DNA from: Chanos chanos
Lineage: Eukaryota > Chordata > Actinopteri > Gonorynchiformes > Chanidae
Length of the DNA: 64,000 nt
Assembly (NCBI RefSeq): GCF_902362185.1
Contig: NC_044503.1
Coordinates: 13,362,457 to 13,426,456 of the forward strand
Direction of reading: 5' to 3'
A program made the translations under genes and the position numbers. Each line of letters begins with the position of its first letter. Positions within the stretch are counted from its first letter, which is position 1. The notes under the pieces were generated by a model. The model saw only the letters and a list, made by a program, of their open reading frames with translations, was not told the origin of the DNA and made no database searches. Positions 46,737 to 61,700 of this stretch are shown here, in pieces.

Positions 46737-49700
46737 GTAAGCATTTCCAAAGCGCAGTGATGACATGAACTGTGGTTTTAAAAAAAAGACAAAGAAAGAA
46801 GAAAAACTTGCAAAAGGTCGGGTTAAGAGCTTGGAGTCATCTGATCTCGTTTGCGTTCCTTGTCGACTTTTTTCCAAACATAAAATGCTACGAAGCTGTC
46901 TTTTACTTTTTCGCTCATTACAAATTGCTGCGATAATACTGATTTTTTTTTCTTTTTCTTTTTTTTTTTTTTACCTGTCGAAGTGTAATTTCACGTTCAT
47001 GTTGTCGCAGATCATGCCACAGAATTTGTCTTAATTCTGGGGTTCGTGCTTATATTACACGTTCCTGAAAAGTTTTCTCCTGGGCGTTACTGGTTGGTTA
47101 AACTGAGAACTTTGTGAATGACGTAGCTCACTCTAACGCTTCCCATTTGATTTGACTCGGTTGTAAACTCACTCGCTTTGGCAAAGAAACCATCAGAGTA
47201 CACGCAAGGTTTATAAAATGGATCGATACGGTATACCATATAGAACCTCAAACAAACGCTTATTTAGCGCGGATCGAGGCATTTGCAGGTAACTTTCAAC
47301 TTGTGAAAGGTTTTTGCGACTGTGGTCATCTTTTATAAGAAAGCCTGACTCCTCTGCTGTGCTCAACATGGCTAGATGTTTACATCCGGTTCTGGCACAA
47401 AAGGGTACAATGTCTAGTAAAACTTCATAATCGGCGATATTTATCAACAGTTTAAGGAACCATTAGTTTAAATCGTCTGCGAATACATCCCAGCAGTCAA
47501 AACGGTTGTAACATCAGGCGATATCCTCGATGCTCAGTCGCTCCGAATGTTACTCTCGAACAATAACAAAGTTTGGTGGTCCGAAAGTAACTCGTTTGAC
47601 AAATCACTTCCTCTTGTTAACTCGGTTAACTTTCCTTGATTTGCCCAATTTTCCTATAAGCCTATCTTCAGAAATAATCTCGACAGTTCCATCGTGTGTG
47701 TGTGTTTTTTTCCCTCTGTGCATATCCTAGCCCAACCGTCAGTAGAATTACGTAATCCGTTTTTCCTCGACATTCTTTTAGACAATTCATAAGTGGTGCA
47801 TGCAGATATGGTCCAAGCTGTCACTATTTGCATCAGTGGCCTTCAGCGCCATCAACACAACTGTGCAGGTATTTCCAGAAAGGAGCCTGCTGGTTTGGTG
47901 AGCGATGCAGGTGAGCAACCCCCTGGTATCTAACATTTTCACACATTTAAACCTTGAAGGATGTATAACTGTTTGATTACTGTGTAAGGTATCTACATAT
48001 TCCTCCTATGGATGGCGGGGCTTCAGGGAGCAGAAGAGCTTCCGATCCTGCTGTCCATCACTCTGCTTTGGGCGGTCAAGTTCTGCCTGATCGCCGTGGC
48101 TCTGAGCCTTCCCTCATTCAGTTCCAGGGAGCTTACGGGTTTGGTCGGCGGGCGTCGGAGCCACTCGTGATGAGCGTGGCCAACCTACAGCAGAACTTTG
48201 AACGTCTCACTACAGGCATAGTAGAGGAGGAAGAGCCCGATATGGCTGAGGGACCATCTATAATCCAGCATCAGGGTATTGATCTCTCGTTTTTCTGCAT
48301 TCCTTTATTATGGTTATGGCCTCACTGTGTAACTACACATGGGTCTGTGACGACTATTTATTTATTTTCTGCAGGTCATTTGTTGCACCGGCAACACAAT
48401 TTAATTGGTGCCCATCAAACTGCGACCCAAAACTCCATTATGGCCAACGCTGCCCTGGTCTCTAGCACTCAGCTGACTCAAGAAAGGACAGTAACTGAAA
48501 TGGACAAACAAGTGTGTAGAATTGATTGTAGTTGTCCCAGTTATCAAAAGTGTTGAATTATTATGTAGTGAATGTTCCTGTTGCTGGATGGTTTGCAGGA
48601 TACATCTCAACAAGATGGTGCAGATCAGAGTGGTGCTGCTGCCCCCGCAGACAGGGGGCGCTCTGCGGCTTACAACCTCAGTAAAGATGTTTTGTGTGGC
48701 ATCTGTATGGATAAGGTTTATGAGAAATCTCGTGCGCAGGAGCGCCGCTTCGGTATCCTGCCAAACTGCAGTCATGCCTTCTGTCTTGGATGCATCGTCA
48801 CGTGGCGTAAAACCAAAGACTTCCAGGAAGACGTCATCAAGTATGTTTGATGGTGTATTTCTATGCTTGTGTGTCATGGAATCTGTGTAGTGGAACTCTC
48901 AGCAAACGTGTTTTTGTTTTTGTTTTTAACTAGGGCTTGTCCGCAGTGCAGAGTGAAGTCAGCTTTTTACATCCCAAGTGATTACTGGGTTAGTGAAGGT
49001 GAACCAAAGGAAGCACTGATTGCCTCATTCAAGGAGAAAAGCAGGTAGACTTGTTTTCCAACTATTCTTCACTTCTGATTAAACAAACATGTTTGCCATT
49101 TGTTTCATGTAATGTCAAGTCATTTCTTTGATTTTTTTTTTTTTTTTCTTTCCCCCATAGTAAAAGACGATGCAGTTTTTTCATTCGTAATGGATGCTGC
49201 CCTTTTAGGTCAGAATGTATTTATAGTCACGATTTACCACCTGGCTACAGACCTCGTTCCAGACGAGCAGGTCCACGGGTAAGCCTTAAACATCTGCCGC
49301 ATGAACATGTAATTGGTGCTGAATAACCTTGTTTTTAAATTTCAGAATGTTTTCAGTAGGATATCAGATTCGGTTAGTTAGCTCCCCGACTCCAGAGCTG
49401 CAGTGTACGGAGGCTTTTCTCCAACCTCTCTTGAATTCCGAGTCGGTGGCTATTCTCAGTCTCGATTTAGTTCAGTTGAGTTTGCAGAAGTAACAAGCCT
49501 GCTTTATCATAAGCACTGGAAGAGAACTTAACCAGCATTGAAAAGGCGTCCTTCACTTAAGATAATGAGCTGCCCCCCACCCCCATTCTCCCCAACAGAG
49601 TTCTACAATGATGCTTGAGGATTTGGATAGCTTCCAGCTTTTGAACTACGTAATTGCTTTGACGCTGTTAGATGATGACGATTTCCTGGACTCCAGCGAC

Positions 49701-49754
49701 ATGAGTGACGAAGATTTCCTGGACAGTATTCCTGGAGTTTCTGCTTCATTCTGA
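46681..49754 (+). CDS. mkrn4: Makorin-4, RING/C3H E3 ubiquitin ligase
   Basis: RNA-binding-type zinc-finger E3 ligase of the makorin family. Exons: 46681-46736 (or 47218-47288), 47782-47910, 47989-48275, 48375-48511, 48599-48840, 48934-49044, 49161-49278, 49599-49754; 411 aa (416 aa with exon B), all phases consistent. Order: C3H finger 1 (CRQFISGACRYGPSCHYLH), C3H finger 2 (CRYFQKGACWFGERCRYLH), a Ser/Arg linker with three RRxS(D/E)P motifs, the makorin RING (CGICMDKVYEKS, RRFGILPNCSHAFCLGC, ACPQCR) with the conserved IPSDYWV, a last C3H finger (CSFFIRNGCCPFRSECIYSH) and an acidic tail. The third N-terminal C3H and the makorin Cys-His segment of MKRN1 are not seen. I use mkrn4 because it lies beside ppard, as MKRN2 lies near PPARG; the exact paralogue is inferred. 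Confidence 0.88.
47218..47288 (+). other. mkrn4: mkrn4 alternative first exon B
   Basis: The ATG at 47218 opens 23 codons (starting MDRYGIPYRTSNKRLF and ending RGIC) plus two bases. It ends at tgcag/gtaac in the same phase as exon A, so joining to 47782 also completes zinc finger 1. A CRE-like TGACGTA near 47117 lies upstream. Whether it is transcribed is not shown by sequence. Confidence 0.55.
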
Positions 49755-50538
49755 TGATAAATGATTCTGTCTTTTCTGAACCATGCCTCCATGTCTTCTG
49801 TATCGGTAAGACACTTTAGGGTGTCGGACCTGAGGCCTGACTGATTTAAAGGAGTCTGGTTTATGTGACGGAAACTCTGGAGCACCTACACAATGGTGCT
49901 AATGCACATTACCATTGCAATCATCACTTGGGTTAGCTGCTAGTGGCACGTGTGAAGTTCAGCCATGACTAGCTCATAGCTTCGACTTCCGCACCAAAAC
50001 TTAAAACTGTTCTTGCATACTCCTTTGTTTGAGATGGCTATTATCTAGCCTTCACATTTGGTTAATTACTTAGCCATTTATAGAAATGGGATGTTCAAGT
50101 GAAGGGAAGAGAAAAAAATCTTTAACTTTTGTGCAATGCTAAAATAAGAAGCCTTTGAGTCTGGGAAGAGAGGGGGACCAGGCAGAAGTTGTTTTGCTGT
50201 CATACAAGTTAAACTGCCACTTTTTGCTTGATTCAAAAGCTGTTTGTCTGTTAGATATTTTTGACCATTCATGTTTCCACATAGGTTTGTCTTTCATCTC
50301 TGCACCTTTTGTATGTATCTACATTTTTAATGAACTTTGTCTAATTTTATGTATGTCTTGACTGCCATTTACTGACTTGGCTATGACATACTTGTAAAAC
50401 ATATCACTACTTGTGTAAACTGTTAACAGGCCTCTGATTAGCTGGCCCTTGTAGCAGTGTTGACAGTAACAAAGACTGGATGTTATATTTTATTACTTTT
50501 ATTACATGTTTGTATTCGCTCAAAGGAAAAAGAATAAA
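49755..50538 (+). other. mkrn4: mkrn4 3' UTR with polyadenylation signal
   Basis: Non-coding trailer of about 0.8 kb ending at an AATAAA (50533-50538). The fance start codon follows 450 b later. Confidence 0.6.
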
Positions 50539-50987
50539 AAAATGTTCACAGTTTGCCTTATCTGTTTCAGTCTTGTTTACTTGAATGGAAAATGGCCCGC
50601 TAAGTAAATGTGGTTTTGCTATGCGTGTCATGTTCAAACAGTGGTAACTCAATTGTCTAAAAGCTTGTTTTCGATATTTCCGATGTTTCATTGGAAGTTA
50701 CATGTTAATTCGCCCTCCCCTTCAGTAGGTGGCGCCAAGGTTTTATCATAACACAAATGTAAATAAAAAGAGCGGCGAGCATACCAAGGTGGGAAAAATG
50801 AAGTTATGCAGAAGTACAATGCTAAATGTCTTCACGCATTTAACGCCAGACATGTAAGCTCTCATAAGCTAGCGGTGTTTAAATGGACATCAGTTGAACA
50901 AACTGCCTGAAGTGACATTTTCAAAAGAAGCTAAAACGTGATAATTGGTGCCGTTTCCAGACTTGAGTAGAGTTAAGTAGAAAATCA

Positions 50988-53815
50988 ATGGATGTGAAAG
51001 GCTTATTGAGTCGTTTTGATGGACGTTCTCGCTTGTTGGCCCACTCACTCCTCTCGGGGGTGGCTGGAGCTCGGAGTGCGCTGACAGTGTTAAATCGACA
51101 GCGCTCCTCTGATCCCGACTTCTCACTGTCTTTTCTCTTGGAGACACTCTGCCAGGATGAAGCTTGTTTGGACGATGGCAAACAAACTCTTACTACGTAA
51201 GAAATATTGTTAAGCCTCTATGACTTTGACAGATGGTGTTAAGAACTGTATTAGACATGTCTGTGAAATACAATTAAGATTCACATTTATGTTTCTTTCA
51301 GAAAACCACTGGTGTGCATGTTTTCTGAGGCATTCAAACGGAATCTTCTATGCTTCCTTCATCTCAATGGTCCGGCGCTGCCCCGTGATTCTGTGCTCCG
51401 TTTAATTCGGTGCTTAAGTCAAGAAGCCAACCAAAATCCATGGATTCGTGCCTTGATCTATCAACTCCACAATGACATTGGAGAACTCACGAGAGAAACA
51501 CCGCTCACACCACAGTGCAGAGAACGACTGAAAGGGCTTTGCGACAGATTTAAAGATATTCAAGGAAAGGGAAGATGGGCCTCTTGCTTTGATGGCCAAG
51601 CAACCACACTGTCCGCTCATGGTCAGGAGGGGACTTTGGATGTAGAGTCAAAAAAGAGAAAAAGTCAGACTGTTGATCTGGATGTGGAAGGGGATGCCCA
51701 GCAAAGCAAAAGGATGAGGATGGATCAGCTGTCACCCAAGGGTTACGCTGACAGTGACGGATTGGTTGAGGATGTTGAGGTTCCTGAAAAGAGTCCGTCT
51801 CAACAAGCTGACAATGGCCCAACAGTAGAATCATCCACAGCATTTCAGTCATCAACTGAAGACTCCTTAAAAGAATTACCTAACCACGTAAAGGTAGCTG
51901 TTACCTGAGAAAATGGGCAGATCTGTTTAGTAGAGGTGCATTTTTTTGCAGAGAACCATTTCTGATGGATTTGTGTGATACTTATTTCATTTTCCTTCCT
52001 ATCATTTCATCTCAGGCTGTTGTCCCACTAATTAAAGAACTATTGGAGTCTGAAATGGAGGTAAGAATGTGTGTGTATGTATGTGTTTTCGGTTTTCCGT
52101 TATTACTGAAACCTCTATGTTCTTTTAATATTCTCTTGCTATTCTTCCTCCCTCTCTTTTAGTGGGATGAGAGTGCAGGATCCGTCCTCAGGGTTTTGAA
52201 TGAATGCGATTCTGCCCAGGTGTCATTTTCAAAAATACCCTCACATTTTTACCCCCAGTAGTTTATCATTACCGGTGCATACAGAGTTTATTTACTTATT
52301 TATTTATGTACGTGGAGTTGATCTGTATCTATGGTCCTTATCTCTCTCTCTCTCTGTGTCCAAGGCTGAAGTGTTATGTGGAATGTTAGGTTTGTCTGAA
52401 GCACCTGAACGCACCTTGCCTCAGTTCTGTAGCTGCTTATTGGCCCTGACCCCAGACCTTAGCCACAGCACAGCTGCTGTCATCATCAAGAACCTCCTAC
52501 TTGACAAGGTATCAGTGTATGTCATACCCAGGATCACAGTTCACTCAAAGTTCATAAGAGAATTACTTTCCAGAAACGTTCAGGTGACCTGCACGGGTGA
52601 CCTCACGTTCAGCTGACCTGAGAAATGCTTTGTTAATTCAGTTGTTAATACTTAAAATAATTTAGAATCTAAATGTATTGGGAGCCCATAATGTATTGTT
52701 TGGCTCTCCCTGGAAAAGGCCAAACGCCCAGATCTTTTATATGCCTTCTAATGGCTGAAAACCATCCTCTGGAAGTTGCATGTTAGGTTTGTACAGTACC
52801 TATTTAAACTGTAAAACCTAAGGGGAAGCTCTGTGATAGCGGCATCTCTCTGCATTTTCTCATAGGTTCTCTCTCTCACTGAGCCCGCCTCCCGGTGTTT
52901 GGTCACTGCAGCTACATCACTCTGCAGCCGTTACCCACGGCCAGCCTGTCAGACTCTAATAGAACCCATCATTCAAGGGGGACATACAGGTGAGGCATCA
53001 TCAGTCTTAAAGGGAAGGAAAATCCTCATCGTATATAAAAATCAACTTGTGGCAGTGTGTTGTTGTTGTATGTTGTCTTATCAGGTACTGCTCAAGCTGA
53101 GCTGTTGTGCAGACTTATTGAGGACTGCTTTGAACCCCATCACAGACTACTTGTGTTCCAGTGAGTCAGAATTTCATACATTAAGTGAGCCGTTCCAGTG
53201 CATGTGCTTCAGAAACAATGAACAGAGGTCCGTAACACAGTACATACTGTGGAAAGCCCTCTTAACCTTGTGCATCTCAATATATATTTCATTCTGCCAC
53301 CTCTTAGGATGATACTGATTGGCTCCTGGAATGAGGGTGTGTTGTCAATTATCCATGCTTTGCTAGACTCAAAGGTAAATCTCTCTGGATTAAACTGATA
53401 CCATTGGAACAAAGATACATTTTAAACTGCAAAGTGTCTGTTCTGAAAGTTCTAGAAACTCTCTTGAGTTGTTTTCTTATGCTTCAGCTTGAGCTGAGTG
53501 AGGAAATATTCTCTCTCTTCATTGACCAACTAAGCAGCCAGTCTTCACACTTCACCAAGTCTATGAAGTTTGCAAAAATGACACTGACTATTCTTACGAA
53601 ATACCAGTCTAATGTGAGTAAAGATCACCTAACATCATTAACAAGATTTCCAATATAAATTTTGGCTATTTATAAGCTGTTTATTTTATGTTGCTCTGCT
53701 GCTCTTACAGGTGAATGCTACAAGCAAGCACACTCTGTCCTGCTGTCTATCTTCCAACGAGACATTCTTGAAGAAGTCTCTACAGGCTGCTCTGAACCGG
53801 ATTTGCCATTTATAA
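50988..53815 (+). CDS. fance: Fanconi anaemia group E protein, complete
   Basis: Subunit of the Fanconi anaemia core complex that bridges FANCC and FANCD2 during interstrand-crosslink repair in the nucleus. Exons: 50988-51196, 51302-51893, 52016-52060, 52163-52219, 52365-52508, 52866-52989, 53085-53160, 53308-53374, 53488-53613, 53711-53815; 514 aa (human 536), phases consistent. The N-terminal part (KPLVCMFSEAFKRNLLCFLH, LTPQCRERLKGLCDRF) is in the large exon 2, followed by a polar linker with basic clusters (KKRKS, SKRMRM) usable as nuclear signals. The C-terminal helical-repeat domain spans exons 3-10 (LPQFCSCLLALTPDLSHSTA, SLCSRYPRPACQTLIEPIIQ, LTILTKYQSN) and ends NRICHL. Human FANCE also lies between PPARD and RPL10A. 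Confidence 0.92.
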
Positions 53816-53912
53816 AAATGCATCTCAGATTTTTATTAAGTGGTGAAACCAGAATTATAAAAAGGTCAATTTATAAACAAATGTAAATATGTAACTTTGT
53901 TAGAATTTGATC

Positions 53913-53918
53913 ATTAAA
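53913..53918 (+). terminator. Candidate fance polyadenylation signal
   Basis: ATTAAA about 100 b past the fance stop and about 290 b before the rpl10a start site. Confidence 0.5.
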
Positions 53919-54176
53919 ATTTCTTTGCCATTTTCCCAGTTTTTGAATGTTCTGGAACTCATACTGATGTTATATGATATTGGGAGGGAGGTTTTGATGG
54001 TTACACCAGCGAATACGAGAACAGTTAAACTGTTATCGGCAAATATTTAGGACTTTAACTCTATTTACACACGCTTCGCCCATTTCAGCGTATCACCGTC
54101 CCATGTACCCTCATATCCACTAATATGCCACAACTAATATGGCTGCCGCGCAAGACCGTAGGAGGTGCGCGGCGCC

Positions 54177-54214
54177 TATATTTAGCGTAACTTCCTAGAC
54201 GACTTCCTCTTTTC
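54177..54214 (+). promoter_or_regulatory. rpl10a: rpl10a core promoter: TATA-like box and 5'TOP start
   Basis: TATATTTA (54177-54184) lies 26 b before a pyrimidine tract CTTCCTCTTTTC (54203-54214), the standard spacing for initiation at the C of a 5' terminal oligopyrimidine motif. TOP mRNAs are translated under mTOR/LARP1 control. A YY1-like ATGGCTGCC sits at about 54139-54147. Confidence 0.75.
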
Positions 54215-54244
54215 AGGTCGTGTGGCAGGGGAGAAGTAGTCAAA

Positions 54245-57028
<2,784 letters not shown>

Positions 57029-57052
57029 AGAGCATGCCTCTACTTTTCTATG

Positions 57053-57058
57053 AATAAA
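57053..57058 (+). terminator. rpl10a polyadenylation signal
   Basis: AATAAA 25 b after the stop, giving the short 3' UTR typical of ribosomal protein mRNAs. Confidence 0.85.
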
Positions 57059-58713
57059 CACTTTGGAGAAATCCAGCCACTCTGTGTGTGTGTGTGTTTT
57101 TTCCTTCCTGAATAGTGAATTATGGAATTGATAGAATCTCATTTTCAGTTTTGGATTAATGGATAAATTGGTTTTACTGCACTTATTCATTCCTCAATAA
57201 CAAAAAACATGTTCTGATTTTTTTTTTTTTTTTTTTTTTACCTTGGCTGTCAAAAGTGTCCATCTCTTGGGCATTGATGTAGCACAATGACAATTTTTAA
57301 ATTGAGGGCTATTTTGTATCAACACTTCTGTATATCAGCCATCATGTACGTATGACTGTACCCTGAGTATTGTCAATTATAAGTCATGTTGGCAAGTAGT
57401 TATTTTAAAGGATGGTGAGTGGAGTTGCTTGGTCCATATGAAATTTATCACTAAAGCAGATCAGCAGTTGCCATGCTCTTAAATACTGTGTTTATAAACA
57501 TTAGATTTAAAATCTTAAAATCAACGGACGTTAAATGGTATTCTCTTGTCTTAAAATGCTATATCCTCACCCGTTATTACATTAGACTAACTGGTATTCA
57601 CAGACATGGAACACATGGTTTTCATCAGAATGTCTAAAAAAAACCCCAATGTGTTGCTTACCAATTGTTGAAAAGGAACCGGGTAACAATTAGTGTTTTC
57701 TGTGTACGGATTTGTGAGAATGGCCAAAGTCTCATGCCATTCATCTTTGAATAGCTGTAAGGGAAATGCCGAAGCTATATTTAGCTTCCGCTGATGAGTT
57801 CTTTTTCCCCGTATACTGTGGCTTAGCAGTGAAGGTGAAAGCCATCACAAGTCGCTAAGCTGGGTCTTGTCTCTGTATCTCCTAATGAGATTACTGCCCT
57901 GTGGCAGTTTGAGAGGAGAGGTGGACAGACCAGGAATCAAAGCAAACCATTTGGTAAGACATAAGATTTCTGTTTTCTTCCCAGGATTATATTCCTTCTG
58001 TGGTTTGGTCATCATTGCCAGCATTGTTTTTTTTTTTTTTTTTGTCCCCTTCTTCAAACGTCAGCTGTCTTGAATGAGAAACTGAGATAACGGTTTGGTC
58101 GGCCTGGTCACGTTGGATTAGCAGCCATCGTGGTCTGGGTTTGTCTCCTCTGCATGTGGAAGTAGGATAATTCGGAATCTCTGGAAGAATAAATTGCACA
58201 TAGCATCTACTCTAAAAGAGACCATTTTAATGGAAATGGACTAAGTTATCGACATTTGTTTATACTTGAGTCTGCAGATTCAGGCTGAGGTGTGTTGAAC
58301 ATTGTGATTCCCTAAGCACATTTTAGCCACACTGTTGTTGCGGTGTGTGTGATCTTTGCAGCTTTGTTCAGACATAAGCATGAAGTTCTCAAGGTGTTCT
58401 TTCTTTCTTTTTTTCTATCTTTCTCTTTCCTTCTCTCTTTCTTGAGTTCAGACTCTATTTATGTTGTGTAACGAGTAGCACCATGGTTTATGAACTGTTA
58501 CTTCTGTAGGGTTGTTATGACATCTATGTCTGGGCTATCGTCTGAGTTCACTTCATAGGAGATAAGATACAGGTTTTGTTCAGCTGTTTATTCAATTGTC
58601 ACTATTCCCTGATAGCCGTTTTAGGAGTTTTAAAGGTAGTGTATCTTCCCTCTTCTGGCACTAAGCCTTTAGGCCAACAGGATTTGAAAAAGTTTTCCTC
58701 TTTTCCTTTCCAG
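57059..58713 (+). other. Intergenic region before the IRAG/LRMP-like gene
   Basis: About 1.65 kb with poly-T runs (57219-57239, 58026-58043) and a polypyrimidine stretch at about 58394-58445. A donor-like site after catttg near 57953 may end a 5' exon of the next gene. No confident coding exon. Confidence 0.4.
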
Positions 58714-58730
58714 CCCTCTGGGGTCCAAAA

Positions 58731-61700
58731 ATGGCCAATACCAACATAATGAGAGACAGCGTGGATTACACTGGTGAAGGTACTCTTAGTTAGGGTTGGA
58801 CAGCTGGTACCCCTTGTGGGCAGATGCACCTTTTAGAGGTATAAATATAAGATTTGTCATTAGATTTGTTAGTGTTAGATTAAGACTGGAACAAAATCAT
58901 ATATTAGTGTTTTTATGGAAAGTGAAACCAACAGACCTTACCAATTATATCCAATTAAAGTCATGAAAAGAAAGGGCTGGTATTAATAGAGTGTTCTATG
59001 AATAATGCTTCCCAGAAATTCGCGGGAATGAACCATGCACATTTTTCCACTTTCAGAGTCGATGCAAGAGGACATTAAAACTTGGAATGAGCTGTCCGTT
59101 ATGGAGCGACTTGGCCCCAACAGGTTGTGTTGTCTTTGGCATATGGACGACAACAGTGCTCACTTTTATTTTTCACTGTTACCTCAGTGGATGCACATCA
59201 CTGTATTTGTAGGGGACTTTGCGCTTTTGCCTTTCTCTGAATTTCACCCTGACAGTTTTTTCATTCTCTCTGTGACAGTGTTGACATGACGGAGGAAGAA
59301 GTGGAGGTTGAGACGCTCATATTCATCGCTTGCTTTGAGTTCCATCCATTAACATTTCAAAATGATTCTTCAGCCTTGATTACATATTTGTTTCATCTCT
59401 TTGTTGATGTCATGAATACACACTTGCATTTCCATTTCCATTTCCATTTTCAACTGATCCTCAATGATTGCAGTTTAATACAGAATTGTGCCTTTAATAC
59501 AGAATTTGCCTTAATAATTAACACTAAAGAGACTCAGTATGTCACTCCTGTATCTGGATGAGTAGAAGGTTCTAAAAGTAGCTGCTTACAATCTCACAGA
59601 ATGCATTCTCCCAGCTTGCCTTGGCTTTCCGATGTGACCAGTTCACCCTCGGCCAGAGACTGCAGACTGAGGAACATGCCAGAAATAAAGCTGAGGAGAA
59701 CTTGCACCTGGAGCTACAGAGAGGACACGAAACACTAGAGGTACACTGAGACTACAGGAATGTCAACCAGGCATGTGGGCCTCCCACCAGTCTGGATCTC
59801 GACAAGATATAGCATGGAAATTCACCATAGTTCTTGATCACTGGTGATGTAGCAGGTTACTGGAACAAGACAGTTTATTTGTCATCCAGAATTCTTGGAT
59901 CCTGCTTGGTTTCTCCTTATTTTGGCACCCACTTTAGATTCCTAGACAAATTTTGTTAACAGATCTGATCAGATCTCTAATGGTATGCGTGTTTGTTTAC
60001 TGGCACCAGACACTGAAGGGAATGTGTTTAGACAGCAAGCGTTACAAGATCTTACAGAGACTAGAGCTGTGTTTGACCATCCTCGCCGGAACTATTGAGC
60101 GAATTGCCAGCACTGCCGAGGTGCTGGGTGCGGTTCACCAGGTACGAAGTGCTGAATATCATTTTCTTTAGCGTCTTGCTCAAACACCTCATTATTTTTG
60201 ACTCCACAAGTAATGTTCTGTTGTGGAGAGTGTGACATGATGAATGTGTTTCAAGGAGGCTAAAGTGAGCAGAGCAGTGGAGCTGATGGTGGCTCATGTG
60301 GAGCACCTGAAGCGTCGTCATGAGACAGACAAAGCCGAGCTAGAGGAGATCAAGAAACAGCTGGAAACAAGCAACCAACAACACCCATCCACTGAGTTCA
60401 GAGGCAAGTTCACAAGCTCAATCCAAGATCTCATGCTCTCCCTTTTCTTTTATTTAAAGCACCATGTGTTCCTTTTAAATTGGCGTTTTCAAACATCCCT
60501 CCCTTGTGTGAAGTACAAACTTAGAAGATTCACGGCTCTGTTTCGCAGATACCTGAAAACCATGTGTTAATTGGATTTATCCCACGTATTGTAATGCAGT
60601 ATTTTTTTTATAATCTCAGAGGAGGATGAGGCAAAGCAGAAGACCAAAGATGTACAGAGGGTAAGGTTAATTTCGTTGTTATGTAATGTTCTCCACCATA
60701 ATTACATTAACATGAAATTTTATGGTTTCACTGATATGATTCCATATTCATCCAACTAATAAACATTAGTTAGTTAATGTTAATGCTCATTATATAAACA
60801 GTTAATTTAATGTCTCTGCCTTTCATGTATCTTTTATTCTTTCTCACAGTCCAACACACGACGTAGAGTCAGCATTTCTGTTATCACCCAACACAGCCAG
60901 GTCAGAAAGAGGTGCACCCAAAGCTGTCTACTGCATGTTCAGTAAAATGAAACAGTGTAAAACGTTCAGTGTCAGTTTTAAAACTTCTCATTGTTTCTTA
61001 AAAAGAGGAAGCAAAGGGAAAAGGAAAACCAATCAGCTGGAGAGAAAGCCAATAAGAAGATATTGAGACAGAACTCAGAGTCAAAAGCCTTTAACAAAGC
61101 CAAGTTAACGCAAGACAATGGTCACCTGCACCAAGATGGCAGGTATTTTAAGTCCACATCTACTTCATGAAAACGCAACATTTATTATTCTCCTATGCTT
61201 TGAGGACTGATAGTGAATGCATAGTTGAATCAATTTGTGAGTTTAAAGAGGCAATTACCAAGCACTGCATTTTGAAGCTTGCACTCAATACACGAGACTA
61301 TAGGCTCACCACAGGCAGCATTCAGAATTTCAGCATTCCAGCAATCTCAAGATTGGGGCAAATTTTCACACAAATCTTGTGGGTCAGCGGGAAAGTTCAA
61401 GAGAAAGTTATTTTTCTAATGTACATCTGATGTGAAGAGTGTTGTCAGTGTAAATTCATGCTTTCACAAATCTGAATTTTCTATAGGGAACATGGAGTCT
61501 CAGGGAAAAGTACAACTCAGGTGCCGACTGATACATCAGTCTCCTCCTCTTACGGATGTACTACACATACCCAAACTGCAGCGACCAGCTCACTTTCTCT
61601 CAGCCAGTAAGAAATCCTGATACATGCTTTCAAGAAACAGAAAGAAATATCCTTTTACAGAGAGTTCAGTGGACGAGTTAGTTTTAGATTTGTTATGTTG

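Noticed and set aside
47208-47288. mkrn4 exon B as an internal exon spliced after exon A
   Set aside because: An acceptor-like aag precedes it, but the resulting phase does not fit the exon at 47782, so it works only as a first exon.
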